From: Saccharomyces uvarum | Lineage: Eukaryota; Ascomycota; Saccharomycetes; Saccharomycetales; Saccharomycetaceae | NCBI GenBank assembly: GCA_947243795.1 | Contig: OX365932.1 | Span: 310,001-374,000 of the forward strand | Direction of reading: 5' to 3' | DNA length: 64,000 bases | Part shown: positions 30,501-39,151 of the stretch, piece after piece | Layout of the letters: every line of letters starts with the position of its first letter | Numbering within the stretch: position 1 is the first letter of the stretch | Position numbers and translations under genes: made by a program | The notes under the pieces: model-generated | Databases searched by the model: none | Told to the model about the DNA's origin: nothing | The model's input: the letters and a program-made list of their open reading frames with translations, nothing else

Positions 30501-31864
30501 AAGAGAGTTTCCAAAGCCATATGCCTCAAAGAGTCTTCAGGTTTTTCAACACAACTGATAATGGCTTGCATAATGCCCTGTGTTATGCCAGTGTTATATT
30601 CAATGAACCTTCGTATTAGCTTCAATGCCTGTTCTCTTTCAATTTGAAAAGAGTTATCTTTTGCCAAGGAAATGATAATGAATGCATGTAACCTTAGTTC
30701 TAACAATTCATCAATAAAACTTGAACCATTAATTAAATATCGGCATACCCTGTAAGCGGATGCTGCGATAAGTTTGTTTTCATTAAGAAGCAGGTTTTGG
30801 ATTGATGACATGAACGAAGTCAGCACTAAATCTTTTCTTATTTCCGAATGTTCTTTTAACAAAATGACTAGGCCGTTTGCCTTTTGAGCAATAAAATCAG
30901 GATTTACATTTTTCTCTTGAAAACTCTGCATGTAGTCGCTTACAAGCCATGTAGCAGCCTCAGTAGTTGTGGATTTAAAGATTTGATTTTCGTTCTCAAT
31001 GCCACCGTGATCGTTTTCCATTTTATTCTCTGTTAAATTCACCCTATTTGGATCGTCAATATTTGAAACAGAAAGAGTTGAAAGATTCTCATTATTTTGG
31101 GAGTTAATCGTACCATTGCGATTTAAATTTCGCTGACTATTGTGCTCAGTTGCAGAAGTGGGAGTAGTTAAATACTCATCATCAAGAGTGATTTGGTCTG
31201 TCAGACTGTTGTGGCCGTCCGATTCTTCGCTATCGATATTTTGAGGATCATCGTTTCTGATGCTCCCCATGTCAGCCCTTATCGAGCTGGATGTTGTGAG
31301 GGATCTTTGTCTTTTCTTGTCGAATTGTTGTTTGAGGTCAAAAAGATGTCGTTCGGTTCTTTTTATTGAGTTGTCAATTTCCCTAAGTTGTGTATTAGCC
31401 CGTATCCTCATTGAGTGCTTTTGTAAATGATCTGTGGAGTAAGATCCAGAGTAGATATCAGATATTGTGGAATCCCGAAGATGCTCTAAATCATCTTTCT
31501 TCCTGCGTAATCGAGCCAGCTCTTGATATTGGTTGTTTATTTCTGCTTTGAGACTAAGAAGCGCTTTGGTCATTGTGCTTCTCGTTCGTCTTGCTTGTAG
31601 GGGACTGGTCGGTGAAGGTGCACTATTTTCCAGTTTTTTGGTAGATATAAATGAGGTTGAAAGAACCAGGTTTTGCTTGTTTCTTTTAGAGCTTTCGTTC
31701 ATGATTGTCGGCGGACTACTTGACATAGTGTTCTTGGTACTTGATATTTGGGTACTTGAGTTATCATGACTATGTCTCGGGGTTAATAGTGGAGTTATGT
31801 TGGTCACTGAACGGTGTCGACTTGAGAGAGGGCTACTCTGCTTTGTACTGTGAGGTATGCTCAT
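27569..31864 (-). CDS. TSC11: Tsc11/Avo3, Rictor-type subunit of TORC2
   Basis: A core scaffold of TOR complex 2, which acts at the plasma membrane in actin, sphingolipid and Ypk1 control. From the ATG at 31864 the protein has 1431 residues (1430 in S. cerevisiae) and starts MSIPHSTKQSSPLSSRHRSV. The first 340 residues are Ser/Thr/Asn-rich, with a coiled coil at about 105-190 (NNQYQELARLRRKKDDLEHL). The rest is a Rictor-family alpha-solenoid, including the conserved blocks NASTLISITLNSYNGFMLFS and KAALWCVGFIGSTELGIGLL. The frame is open 35 codons further upstream without another ATG. Confidence 0.94.
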   Translation of the reverse strand: MSIPHSTKQSSPLSSRHRSVTNITPLLTPRHSHDNSSTQISSTKNTMSSSPPTIMNESSKRNKQNLVLSTSFISTKKLENSAPSPTSPLQARRTRSTMTKALLSLKAEINNQYQELARLRRKKDDLEHLRDSTISDIYSGSYSTDHLQKHSMRIRANTQLREIDNSIKRTERHLFDLKQQFDKKRQRSLTTSSSIRADMGSIRNDDPQNIDSEESDGHNSLTDQITLDDEYLTTPTSATEHNSQRNLNRNGTINSQNNENLSTLSVSNIDDPNRVNLTENKMENDHGGIENENQIFKSTTTEAATWLVSDYMQSFQEKNVNPDFIAQKANGLVILLKEHSEIRKDLVLTSFMSSIQNLLLNENKLIAASAYRVCRYLINGSSFIDELLELRLHAFIIISLAKDNSFQIEREQALKLIRRFIEYNTGITQGIMQAIISCVEKPEDSLRHMALETLLELCFVAPEMVKECRGMRVIEGFLQDYNSFSLACVILDTVLQLMATHKTRQHFLKDFNVSVLTTVFSDTNTKSTVNIEKMQNASTLISITLNSYNGFMLFSNDNFKPLKQLVSFFQIPICAQYLIDIFLDVLKIKPLPYKSKSRHSHSFKPIPSQYYKECMSVNQRLALIVLILDNSEFVSHLLELLNEEDRDDSLVAKGRYLLTEYFNLRMNLVDNKYTSVSRPISKENFTYVDETFQFRKIAYRMNRNRNTIGMSDIDYVQNIKSFSKTVKENTLLREVDDFRFRRMVYDSKVLQTKDFTRWNWNIINELLEGPLLNKKQLEELVKSTKFIRRLLVFYRPLRLRFSNVNRGAKLSQKYVQVGCQFFKTLTATPEGIKILMDDTKIIPQLASLMFRAMEGNISGNIFDKNTLREKMIFGYFKFIGILTQSINGIHVLTRWNFFTVIYKMFQFESKLGLEFLLLTIPELDLKYSSHCRAIMGKALVVANEKVRIKATKHIGDKLKELLSIKECDLKLKANKTRLQEYKMEMLTRQLYDLSPSVVAVADQALYECIVAGNGSEELGTSFRMFLNQMVFIRSPILFELLSRPYGFQLLNEINFVKEERDSWLSKKNVEYVHIVEEFLKKNQSINAKSLTFQQKGRLPLHFYESLTRTEDGILLLSQTGDLVSFMNVIKRYVNGDSMATMEDAKEILDLKAALWCVGFIGSTELGIGLLDNYSLVEDIIEVAYNASVTTVRFTAFYVLGLISMTHEGCEILDEMGWNCCVSVQDEPIGITLPNRLDRFLSYNENKWSTFGEYTDEMIIFDRSNGDLAEKSSPIEFDLDKLLNEKNTAENPLNEKITGGKYNEDITSQSITVSDETTSLFANEGLPSPYIGQYRIDEDSIERKVLHIVSQLGNHILSNHAVKEITEINNKYGPRLFENERMFFKVFNMMSKYRFKPHVRKFLCGLFINNRALENVIKHDNKRDKRPTNLTH

Positions 31865-32163
31865 TGTGAAATCATAAAAAAACTTGGTGAGATGGTTCAA
31901 CGAAAAGTGTCCTCCCTGGTGTGTAGAATACCATTTTGAGAAAGCTTTGTTGTTATATCCGAAGAACAATAGGAATTGATCGATATTTCATCTTTATTTT
32001 CGCCGATGGATCAATCAAATTTCATGAGCGTGGAGAAAAAAACTACTATATATGCATAGTTAAACAACAAAGAATGTATATAAATATATGAACACGCAAC
32101 GAGCCGGTTGTGGTGTGTAGTTGTGTTATTTACAGTGTGGCAAGGGCAGGACAAACAACAGCC
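31865..32163. other. TSC11 promoter / AIM11 3' end
   Basis: These 299 bases lie between two minus-strand genes. A TATATATGCATA-like stretch lies near 32045-32060 and a second TA-rich stretch near 32080. I see no specific factor site. Confidence 0.45.
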
Positions 32164-32644
32164 CTACTCGTCTTTGTCACTTGATAAAAGGTCCTGTAAT
32201 TGCTTTGTTAAACGGGCTGTTTCTTCGTCCATACTTGTATCAGTGTCTGACGTTTGAGGGAGACCCATGAATTCTCTTGTCTTGAGGACGAATTCTCTAG
32301 CGGTTGAAACATCAGATGCCCAACATAATCCAAATACCAGCGTACTGAACGTACCTATCGAAGCAGCGGATGCAAACGTCAATGCAGACATTGCCTCGCT
32401 CCTTTGAGAGAATGGTGGCGGCTTGTAGTTCAATTGGAACATAGTGGGGACGTCTGCTTGCAAACGGTGTTAGTATAGTTGAGTATTGCTTCTGACTACA
32501 AAAAGGGACTGGCTACATACATTTTCGTACTCTTATGGCCTTGGAGATTAGCCTCATGGTGATGAGGGTGAAAGTAGCTGCACCATAAAACTTGACCATC
32601 TGGAGGATCCTCCTTTTCTTGTACTCCTTCTTCGCGTCAGTCAT
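32164..32644 (-). CDS. AIM11: Aim11, spliced two-exon mitochondrial membrane protein
   Basis: Exon 1 (32644-32521, 41 codons plus one base) encodes MTDAKKEYKKRRILQMVKFY and onward to IRVRK. Exon 2 (32453-32164) continues YVPTMFQLNYKPPPFSQRSE. The joined protein has 137 residues, the same as S. cerevisiae Aim11. Two hydrophobic segments (about 16-36 and 62-85) suggest a small membrane protein. Loss affects inheritance of mitochondrial DNA, but the molecular role is unknown. The junction falls inside a Tyr codon (T|AC). It lies between TSC11 and PUP3, all on the minus strand. Confidence 0.92.
32454..32520 (-). other. Spliceosomal intron of AIM11
   Basis: A 67-nt intron with the consensus GTATGT 5' site (32520-32515), a perfect TACTAAC branch box (32475-32469) and a CAG 3' site ending at 32454, 16 nt after the branch A. 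An AAG just before the CAG would also keep frame, changing the junction to Ser-Asp, but yeast prefers the pyrimidine-AG. It is the only intron I found in the window. Confidence 0.92.
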
Positions 32645-32965
32645 AGTGCTGTTCATTGGCGTAGTTGTCATCATGGCAACGACGAATTGTGGTGGTTTAC
32701 TGAAGAGGTTATTTCCATATTCAAGTTATAACAGAAGCGTCGCTTTTTCAAGACTGTCGCGCTTGTTTCCAACGAGTGCCGCATGAAGAGCACAACGGCA
32801 GCTTCGACTATTACTTGACTTTATGCATTTGAGTATTTATATATTTGTTTTGTTTGTTTGTATATTTAGGTTAAAGATGAGAAAGATATATAGGTTTCTT
32901 GTCTCCTTCTGTTTAAGGGATGTTTCCTTGTTGTTGTTTTTTTGGTCTTTGACGGACAGGATTGA
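32645..32965. other. AIM11 promoter / PUP3 3' end
   Basis: A 321-bp spacer between two minus-strand genes. A T/G-rich simple-sequence stretch (TTTGTTTTGTTTGTTTG) lies near 32845-32862. The right end carries half of a perfect palindrome that crosses the PUP3 stop codon (32955-32976). No gene is visible. Confidence 0.5.
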
Positions 32966-33583
32966 TCAATCCTGTCTCATCCTCAAGTACTTCTTCACCA
33001 CCTGGTCTTTCTTGATAATGTAAACTACAGCACCCCATCCCGACAAGGCGTCACGGTCGGCAGCATTTAGTAGGGCCTGACTTATGGTTTCGAACAGATC
33101 TTCGGACTCCAGATTTGGCTCGTACAAGGACTCACACATACCGAACAGTTGGTCGGACGCGGTACCGCTGACGATGAAGTCCTTGGCCTCGTCGATACAG
33201 CCGATCAGGTCGAACCCGGCGATGAAGGGCTTCCCAGACTTGGAATTGATACCGGCTACCACGGGGCCCACGAAGTAAGGGCCGAATCTCTTTTCGTAAA
33301 GCGAACTAGACACCAATTGCGTGAACGTTTCCGGCTCTATGGCCCTTTCTTCCTTCAGCTTATATAGGTTGGTCTTGTAGCGGAACGTTTCGTTCAGCGT
33401 GGTTACGTCGGAAGCTAGGCCGGTGATTCCCAGAAACACATGGCCGTAATGGAAGATCTTCTCGAACTTGTTAGACACACCCAGCGACTGGCTCCCGAGA
33501 CGCAAATCGCAGGCAATGGCCACACAGTCTTTACCCGTCATTGCGACGACAATACCACCGTTTATAGAGCTTGGATCGGACAT
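32966..33583 (-). CDS. PUP3: Pup3, beta-3 subunit of the 20S proteasome
   Basis: From the ATG at 33583 the protein has 205 residues, as in S. cerevisiae. It begins MSDPSSINGGIVVAMTGKDC and has the proteasome beta fold. As expected for beta-3, it lacks the N-terminal catalytic Thr and is a structural subunit. Conserved blocks include CDLRLGSQSLGVSNKFEKIF, GPYFVGPVVAGINSKSGKPF and SGTASDQLFGMCESLYEPNL. The frame continues 15 codons upstream only to a TTG. A PACE site lies about 155 bp upstream. It is divergent from RAD51. Confidence 0.95.
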   Translation of the reverse strand: MSDPSSINGGIVVAMTGKDCVAIACDLRLGSQSLGVSNKFEKIFHYGHVFLGITGLASDVTTLNETFRYKTNLYKLKEERAIEPETFTQLVSSSLYEKRFGPYFVGPVVAGINSKSGKPFIAGFDLIGCIDEAKDFIVSGTASDQLFGMCESLYEPNLESEDLFETISQALLNAADRDALSGWGAVVYIIKKDQVVKKYLRMRQD

Positions 33584-33736
33584 TCTGCGTTCTCTGTTTG
33601 CTATTCTGTTCTTACCAGTAATTCGCAAGCACGTACTCTAGTTTAAACCTCTACCAAACTTCTTCAGCAGCGACTAAACCACAACTGGCTTCTTCTTTAT
33701 GCCAGGAACTCTCTCTTTTTCTCGCCCCTGCACTTT

Positions 33737-33745
33737 TTTGCCACC
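33737..33745 (-). promoter_or_regulatory. PACE (Rpn4 site) of PUP3
   Basis: The plus strand reads TTTGCCACC, which on the PUP3 strand is GGTGGCAAA, the exact PACE sequence bound by Rpn4. It lies about 155 bp before the PUP3 ATG. A CACGTG box follows at 33761-33766. Confidence 0.88.
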
Positions 33746-33953
33746 GACAAGCCATCCAGTCACGTGCCTCACAACGTTAATAGCGACTAGACCTCATCGT
33801 CCCCATAATGGCCACTTGAAACGTCCTTCAGCGACCTTTGACCTGCTGTCGTGCAGGAGACAGCCACTTTCAGAACAGTAGACCAGCTGAATCAGTACTG
33901 GCATCCCATACGCGGGTCCATGCTGGCGCTGTCGCTCTTCGTTACCCTAGCTT

Positions 33954-34001
33954 ACGCGTCATTTGGACTATTTTCTGCCTTGCTTTGTTTACAGTACGCG
34001 T
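33954..34001 (+). promoter_or_regulatory. Two MCB elements upstream of RAD51
   Basis: ACGCGT occurs at 33954-33959 and 33996-34001, about 200 and 155 bp before the RAD51 ATG. Paired MluI cell-cycle boxes are bound by MBF (Mbp1-Swi6) and give G1/S expression, as known for yeast RAD51. Confidence 0.85.
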
Positions 34002-34153
34002 GGTGGGACCATAAAGGGGAATAGTGGAGACTGGAGAAAAAAATTTTCTTTCTCTCTTCTTGATCTTTGGTAGTCTTGTGTGGTATTTGTTGGGTGGCGC
34101 GACAGAGAGCACAGACAGCAGTTCGTTAAAGACCCCCAGTTTGTTATTACCGC

Positions 34154-35341
34154 ATGTCGCAAGTTCAAGAACAACACATATCAGAGTCGCAGCTGCAGTA
34201 CGGCAACGCTTCTTTGATGTCTACTGTGCCAGCAGACCCTTCTCAGCCCATAGGTAATGGAAACGGCAGCGATGGCATCGCTGCCACCGATGGCGGCGGC
34301 TCGCAAGAGCAAGAGCAAGAACAAGCGCAGGGCGAAGCGGAGGAGGAAGAGGATGATGAGACTGCCTTGGGTTCGTTTGTGCCCATAGAAAAGTTACAAG
34401 TGAATGGGATCACCGCAGCAGATGTGAAAAAACTAAGAGAGAACGGCCTGCACACCGCTGAAGCGGTGGCATATGCTCCCAGAAAGGCTTTGCTGGAGAT
34501 TAAAGGTATATCCGAGGCAAAAGCTGACAAGTTACTGAACGAGGCCGCTAGGCTGGTGCCCATGGGGTTTGTCACAGCAGCGGATTTCCACCTGAGGAGA
34601 TCGGAGCTGATTTGTTTGACGTCCGGTTCTAAGAATCTGGACACCCTTTTGGGTGGCGGTGTGGAAACGGGTTCTATCACCGAGCTGTTTGGTGAATTCA
34701 GAACAGGTAAGTCACAACTATGTCACACTTTAGCAGTCACCTGCCAAATCCCACTGGACATTGGTGGCGGTGAGGGCAAGTGTCTGTATATCGACACAGA
34801 GGGCACTTTCAGACCCGTAAGGTTGGTGTCCATTGCTCAAAGGTTTGGGTTGGATCCGGACGATGCTCTAAACAACGTCGCCTATGCAAGAGCGTACAAC
34901 GCTGACCACCAGCTGAGGCTTCTGGACGCTGCAGCTCAAATGATGAGTGAGTCCCGGTTTTCCTTGATTGTAGTGGACTCCGTCATGGCCCTTTACAGAA
35001 CGGACTTCTCAGGCCGTGGTGAGTTGAGTGCAAGACAAATGCATCTGGCTAAATTCATGCGTGCCTTACAAAGACTAGCTGACCAATTCGGTGTTGCCGT
35101 CGTCATTACCAACCAAGTCGTCGCCCAAGTCGATGGTGGTATGTCTTTCAACCCAGACCCGAAAAAGCCGATTGGTGGTAACATCATGGCCCATTCATCC
35201 ACCACACGACTAGGCTTCAAGAAGGGTAAAGGCCCCCAAAGAATATGTAAAGTCGTGGACTCGCCTTGTTTGCCCGAGGCTGAGTGTGTATTTGCCATCT
35301 ACGAAGACGGTGTTGGTGACCCCAGAGAAGAAGACGAGTAG
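34154..35341 (+). CDS. RAD51: Rad51 recombinase
   Basis: Rad51 forms the nucleoprotein filament for strand exchange in homologous recombination. The protein has 395 residues (400 in S. cerevisiae). The first 70 residues form a Gln/Glu-rich acidic tail that differs from S. cerevisiae and explains the length change. A helix-hairpin-helix N-domain (about 75-135) and the polymerisation motif FVTA (139-142) follow. Walker A is GEFRTGKS (180-187) and Walker B is LIVVD (271-275). DNA-binding loops lie near [20 protein letters not shown] and [20 protein letters not shown]. The gene ends GDPREEDE. Confidence 0.97.
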   Translation: MSQVQEQHISESQLQYGNASLMSTVPADPSQPIGNGNGSDGIAATDGGGSQEQEQEQAQGEAEEEEDDETALGSFVPIEKLQVNGITAADVKKLRENGLHTAEAVAYAPRKALLEIKGISEAKADKLLNEAARLVPMGFVTAADFHLRRSELICLTSGSKNLDTLLGGGVETGSITELFGEFRTGKSQLCHTLAVTCQIPLDIGGGEGKCLYIDTEGTFRPVRLVSIAQRFGLDPDDALNNVAYARAYNADHQLRLLDAAAQMMSESRFSLIVVDSVMALYRTDFSGRGELSARQMHLAKFMRALQRLADQFGVAVVITNQVVAQVDGGMSFNPDPKKPIGGNIMAHSSTTRLGFKKGKGPQRICKVVDSPCLPEAECVFAIYEDGVGDPREEDE

Positions 35342-35865
35342 TTACTTCCCCTCTTGTTCCTTTTTATGTCCACAGGCTTACTTTCAATTCTCTTCATTGT
35401 CTTAGGTTCCGTTCCGTACTCTTTTTTCTTCATTTCTGTCCATCGTCTTAGATTTTTGCATATATATTTTGTCATATATACTCCGGGGTTCCGCCCACTA
35501 TCTTGTCTTCTTTTTTTCAGTTCTTCTAAATAACTTTTCTTACCGTCACCCCATAAAATATATGTATTTTTCTTTTTTACTCTATTGTCTTTTCGATGAC
35601 TACGCTTTTTTTTTACAGGGTCCGCGAGGCTTTATCCTTTTAGGGGTGTCATGAAAAAAAAAATTGATCGATGTCGCCATTCAGTTATATGTCCAACCCA
35701 AAAAAAATTTATTCTTCTTAACGCAAATAATCCTTCCTGGTTGGATTCCCTCATTTTATTTTGAATGATAACTTTTACTTTCAGAAAATAAATAGGACAC
35801 GACTTTTGCCAACAGCAATCGAAGTAATAGTGCTGAGAAATTATTGTTTTCTTTAACAGACTACT
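35342..35865. other. Intergenic RAD51 3' end / SHC1 promoter
   Basis: A 524-bp T-rich spacer. TATATATTTTGTCATATATAC lies near 35460. STRE-like CCCCT (about 35349) and AGGGG (about 35642) occur. I looked for a meiotic Ndt80 site, since SHC1 is sporulation-induced in S. cerevisiae, and found no full match. Confidence 0.45.
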
Positions 35866-37446
35866 ATGTTCATAGGCGTTTATCCAAATACCCCCGGCGC
35901 ATACCCTGAAGTCACAGCTCGTAAATATATGGACAAACAGCTGGAATTGAACATGTTTTCCACTGCTTCCTCCTTGGCATTGAATGAACCAGACGTGGGC
36001 CAATATTGGTCTGTTTCCTCCCATATTTCAAGTTCAAGTAGCATGTACTCAGCAGGTGGAGAGGAAGATTTACGTTTAACAAGTGCTGATCCAAACGTTT
36101 GTGTTCCAGGGTCTCCAACAGATGTCAAGGATGGCGAATTGATGACCTCTGCCGTTGGTGAAGATACAATGGATAGTAATCCTTCATTTGCCGAGAAATT
36201 TAATACTTTCCCCACCAAAGGTTTTCTTTCTGAACAGAATGGATTTGCTGAGGTTATCCCTTCCTCGCCAGAGGGGAAATCACGAGTATCTTTCGAAAGC
36301 GAAATATCGTCTGAAATTTCAAAGACCACTCCTCCAAACGGGACTTCGGTTTTTGAAGCTTTGGTAGAGCCACCTCCCTCTCAAAATGAGTCTGTTGCTC
36401 TCTCTTTCGGTCATTCAAACGATTTGGACTTTTTGAACAACCCGAGTGGATCGGGCTCTTCAAATAACGTTAATAGAAGCACAAGTTCCATGTCCCTTTC
36501 CAAAAATATGTTCCTAGATTTTAATGTTGACAATAATCTTTTCTTCACAAACGAGCTGGTAGCATCTGAATCACATAAGATGGCCAAATTACACCTTGGC
36601 AAGGAAAATTCCAAAAGCTTGCTAACAAGATGGAAAACTATTGAAATGTATGGAGAATCTGTCAAAAAAACTGATGACACATATTCCAATTTCCAATATG
36701 CGCAATATATCTTAAAGATAGGTTTGAATTTGGAAAACTTACACGAACTGGTCGATGAACAAGAGGGCAAGAGTGATTCCTTTACGGTTGAAAACTTGAA
36801 AGAATCATTACTAAAGGAGGCAAAAATAATTTTGAAGAAATTGAGTGCTGTTGGATATCCGGATGCGCAGTACTTGTTAGGTGACGCTTACTCTTCTGGA
36901 GTTTTCGGCAAGGTAAAGAATAGAAGGGCATTTCTTTTGTTCTTGGCTGCATCCAAAAGATTACACATTGAAAGTATATTCAGAACAGCTATTTGCTATG
37001 AGTGCGGATTGGGTGTGACAAGAAATGCGTCAAAGGCAGTTAACTTTTTAACCTTTGCAGCAACTAAAAATCACCCAGCTGCAATGTACAAATTGGGTGT
37101 GTATTCATTTCATGGTTTGATGGGTCTTCCCGAGGATATTTTAACAAAAATGGATGGTTATAGATGGTTACGAAGGGCTACATCCATGGCCAATGGCTTG
37201 ATTTGTGGTGCTCCTTATGAATTGGCTAATATCTATATGACAGGATTCAAAGACCTTATTATTGCTGATCCGGATTATGCATTAGTACTGTATAAGAAGG
37301 CAGCAATCCTGGGCCACACTGGATCTGCAAGAATATTGGCAGAAGCTTGTGGAAATGGAGGTATTTCTCCTCGTAGAAATTATGGACTATCACAGAAATA
37401 CCGTAAACCCTCCGACGACGTTCTCGTGTCTAGGAAATTGATTTAA
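35866..37446 (+). CDS. SHC1: Shc1, Sel1-repeat activator of chitin synthase III in sporulation
   Basis: The 526-residue protein (512 in S. cerevisiae) is the sporulation-specific relative of Skt5/Chs4, which activates Chs3; its role is in chitosan-layer formation. The N-terminal 230 residues are Ser-rich and poorly ordered. From about 235 on, Sel1-type helical repeats follow, such as GYPDAQYLLGDAYSSGVFGK, AICYECGLGVTRNASKAVNF and HPAAMYKLGVYSFHGLMGLP. It lacks the C-terminal CAAX-type cysteine of Skt5 and ends SRKLI. The next gene is over 2 kb away. Confidence 0.88.
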   Translation: MFIGVYPNTPGAYPEVTARKYMDKQLELNMFSTASSLALNEPDVGQYWSVSSHISSSSSMYSAGGEEDLRLTSADPNVCVPGSPTDVKDGELMTSAVGEDTMDSNPSFAEKFNTFPTKGFLSEQNGFAEVIPSSPEGKSRVSFESEISSEISKTTPPNGTSVFEALVEPPPSQNESVALSFGHSNDLDFLNNPSGSGSSNNVNRSTSSMSLSKNMFLDFNVDNNLFFTNELVASESHKMAKLHLGKENSKSLLTRWKTIEMYGESVKKTDDTYSNFQYAQYILKIGLNLENLHELVDEQEGKSDSFTVENLKESLLKEAKIILKKLSAVGYPDAQYLLGDAYSSGVFGKVKNRRAFLLFLAASKRLHIESIFRTAICYECGLGVTRNASKAVNFLTFAATKNHPAAMYKLGVYSFHGLMGLPEDILTKMDGYRWLRRATSMANGLICGAPYELANIYMTGFKDLIIADPDYALVLYKKAAILGHTGSARILAEACGNGGISPRRNYGLSQKYRKPSDDVLVSRKLI

Positions 37447-37903
37447 TAGATAAAGCACAGACTTTTTTTACCTTTTTGTTATTGTTTTTTTTCAAAAGCT
37501 ATGGAAGCTCAATTTACCCTAAAAGTTTATTTAATTGTAAATGATTAATTCATTGTGTCTTGCGTAATTATATCGAATTTTTTTTTACTATATTACTAAT
37601 AAATAAGACTTATCTAAAAAAGCAATTTCTTATTTATCAACAAAGTCTTGATTACCAGGCCAAAATTCTAGAAGTTAGCTATTATTGACTATCATTATTA
37701 TGATGCTAACTCTGAAGTATTCTCACAGAGCCTTTTTCTTCTCCGCCAGATATAACATTAGTATCACTTTTACACTTTCTTTTATCTTAAAAAATGGTAT
37801 CTAGACTTGCCTTAGAAAAGAAAAGCCACAAATTGGGTACTTTTGTTTTGTTATTGATTAGTTTTAGTAACGACAGAGAAAGAAGCAATATTTAATACTG
37901 TGA

Positions 37904-37920
37904 TGTATTTACATTTTGTT
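37904..37920 (+). other. Candidate replication origin ACS
   Basis: The 11 bases ATTTACATTTT at 37907-37917 match the ARS consensus WTTTAYRTTTW exactly, and the 17-bp extended form fits at 16 positions, including the final GTT. A-rich DNA of the kind found in B elements follows (37921-38000). S. cerevisiae has, as I recall, a mapped origin in the same SHC1-UBP9 interval. Confidence 0.6.
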
Positions 37921-37980
37921 AGAAAATTTGTAAAAGTTAGACTAAAAAAAGTTTTATTTTAAAACAGAGTTCTCCTTGAA

Positions 37981-38354
37981 TGAAAACAAATAAGTAAAAC
38001 CAAAATGATAAGAATCAGTAGTTTACTAACGAGTAATGATTTAAAATAAACACTTCTTTCTTGAACTATATAAGAGAGGTACATAAAACACAATGATTGG
38101 TTATATGAAACCCAATGGTAAAAGCATAGTTCAGACCTGAATTATGAGGTACCAGATCTTCCTCATCTCCTTATTGATTAATTCATAGTTAATTCATCAA
38201 TTAATAGATCTTTAAATTTTATCTTCAACAATTACCAGATTTGATTATTTGTATGTGATTCAATTTTATATCATATACTAATAAAATGTAAATCCGAAAT
38301 CCCTTATTTCAGCATAGAAGGGTAAATGTATATCTGAAACCACCTATTCCAACA
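37981..38354 (-). mobile_element. Possible old solo LTR (Ty4-like length), reverse orientation
   Basis: The right edge reads, on the minus strand, TGTTGGAATAGG, the usual start of a Ty LTR, and a CA-ending left edge near 37981 would give about 374 bp, close to a Ty4 tau LTR. The interior does not clearly match any Ty LTR I remember, and I see no target-site duplication. It is a fossil if real; the left edge is uncertain. Confidence 0.3.
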
Positions 38355-38489
38355 CAATTATTATCGAACATGCAATAGTCAGCGGTTATATATTAGCATA
38401 TCGTCCAGTGTTTATTGTGGTGTTACTTCAGGTTTCCGAAAAAATAAGAGTAGACGTAAGCAATACTATCCATAATCTCGGTAAAATTC

Positions 38490-38830
38490 TGTTAGAACAA
38501 GGTTCAACTATCGTCCATCTATTACTATTATATATGGTGTTAAAAGATGACATAAATTACAAGACCAGTAAAAATTAAGATTCAAACTGTCATAGAAATT
38601 AATGGAAGCTGAAGCGCAAGGATTGATATTGTAATAGGATCAATGAATGATAACATATAAAAAGAGGAACAGAATCACTTATAATACTATGCAAAATTGC
38701 AGACTCCATTTTGTGGATTCCTAAATCCATGAGGAGAATCTCTAGTATAATCTATATACGTAATATCAGAACATTAAGAAACAATGGAATCCCAAAGATC
38801 ATCATACAACTTTAATGGTCAATAAATTCA
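38490..38830 (+). mobile_element. Solo delta-type LTR of the Ty1/Ty2 family (fossil)
   Basis: The start TGTTAGAAC and the internal blocks TGGAAGCTGAAGCGCAAGGA, TTGTAATAGGATCAATGAAT and TGGATTCCTAAATCCATGAG are typical of Ty1/Ty2 delta LTRs. The length, about 340 bp, fits a solo LTR. Divergence from the delta sequence I remember is considerable, so it is old or from a relative's own lineage. No internal Ty sequence adjoins it. The right end is set to within about 10 bp. It lies about 320 bp upstream of a tRNA gene, a usual Ty1 target zone. Confidence 0.8.
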
Positions 38831-39151
38831 TTACAAATACTGCCAAGTAATTGCTTAGATTGAAACGAAACACTTTATGTTGGTAACATCTAATAATCTG
38901 CGGTCACGCTTATATCCAGTTGAAGTAATCAAATGAACCACCTTCATTTCCAGAGTTTGCATATGAACCTCGGTTTACTCTGCAAATGGTCGGGACATCA
39001 AATCAGGCAAATACCAGATATATATATATTAGATAGTCTACGGCCTTTCAGGATTCTTTGATAATGATTAATAGTGAGAGTTCAATACAGACATATTATT
39101 TGAAGATAGAATGTCAATGAAAAATATAATCGAAATTATAAAATATTACAA
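38831..39151. other. tRNA 5' flank, no gene
   Basis: These 321 A/T-rich bases lie between the delta LTR and the tRNA gene. A TATATATATATT run lies near 39019-39030. A TGTTGGTAACATC string near 38879 recalls an LTR start, but nothing after it supports one. Confidence 0.4.

Larger units (their letters stand above)
37447..38489. other. A/T-rich gene-free region with ACS and LTR-like remnant
   Basis: About 1 kb of very A/T-rich DNA after SHC1. It holds an extended origin-type ACS at 37904-37920 and a weak reverse-strand LTR-like interval (about 37981-38354). There are no coding frames of note. It forms the left part of the tRNA-associated, transposon-accepting gap found at this position in Saccharomyces. 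Confidence 0.55.

Noticed and set aside
38879-39116. Third LTR suggested by a TGTTGGTAACATC string
   Set aside because: No internal LTR blocks follow and the putative right end is arbitrary.
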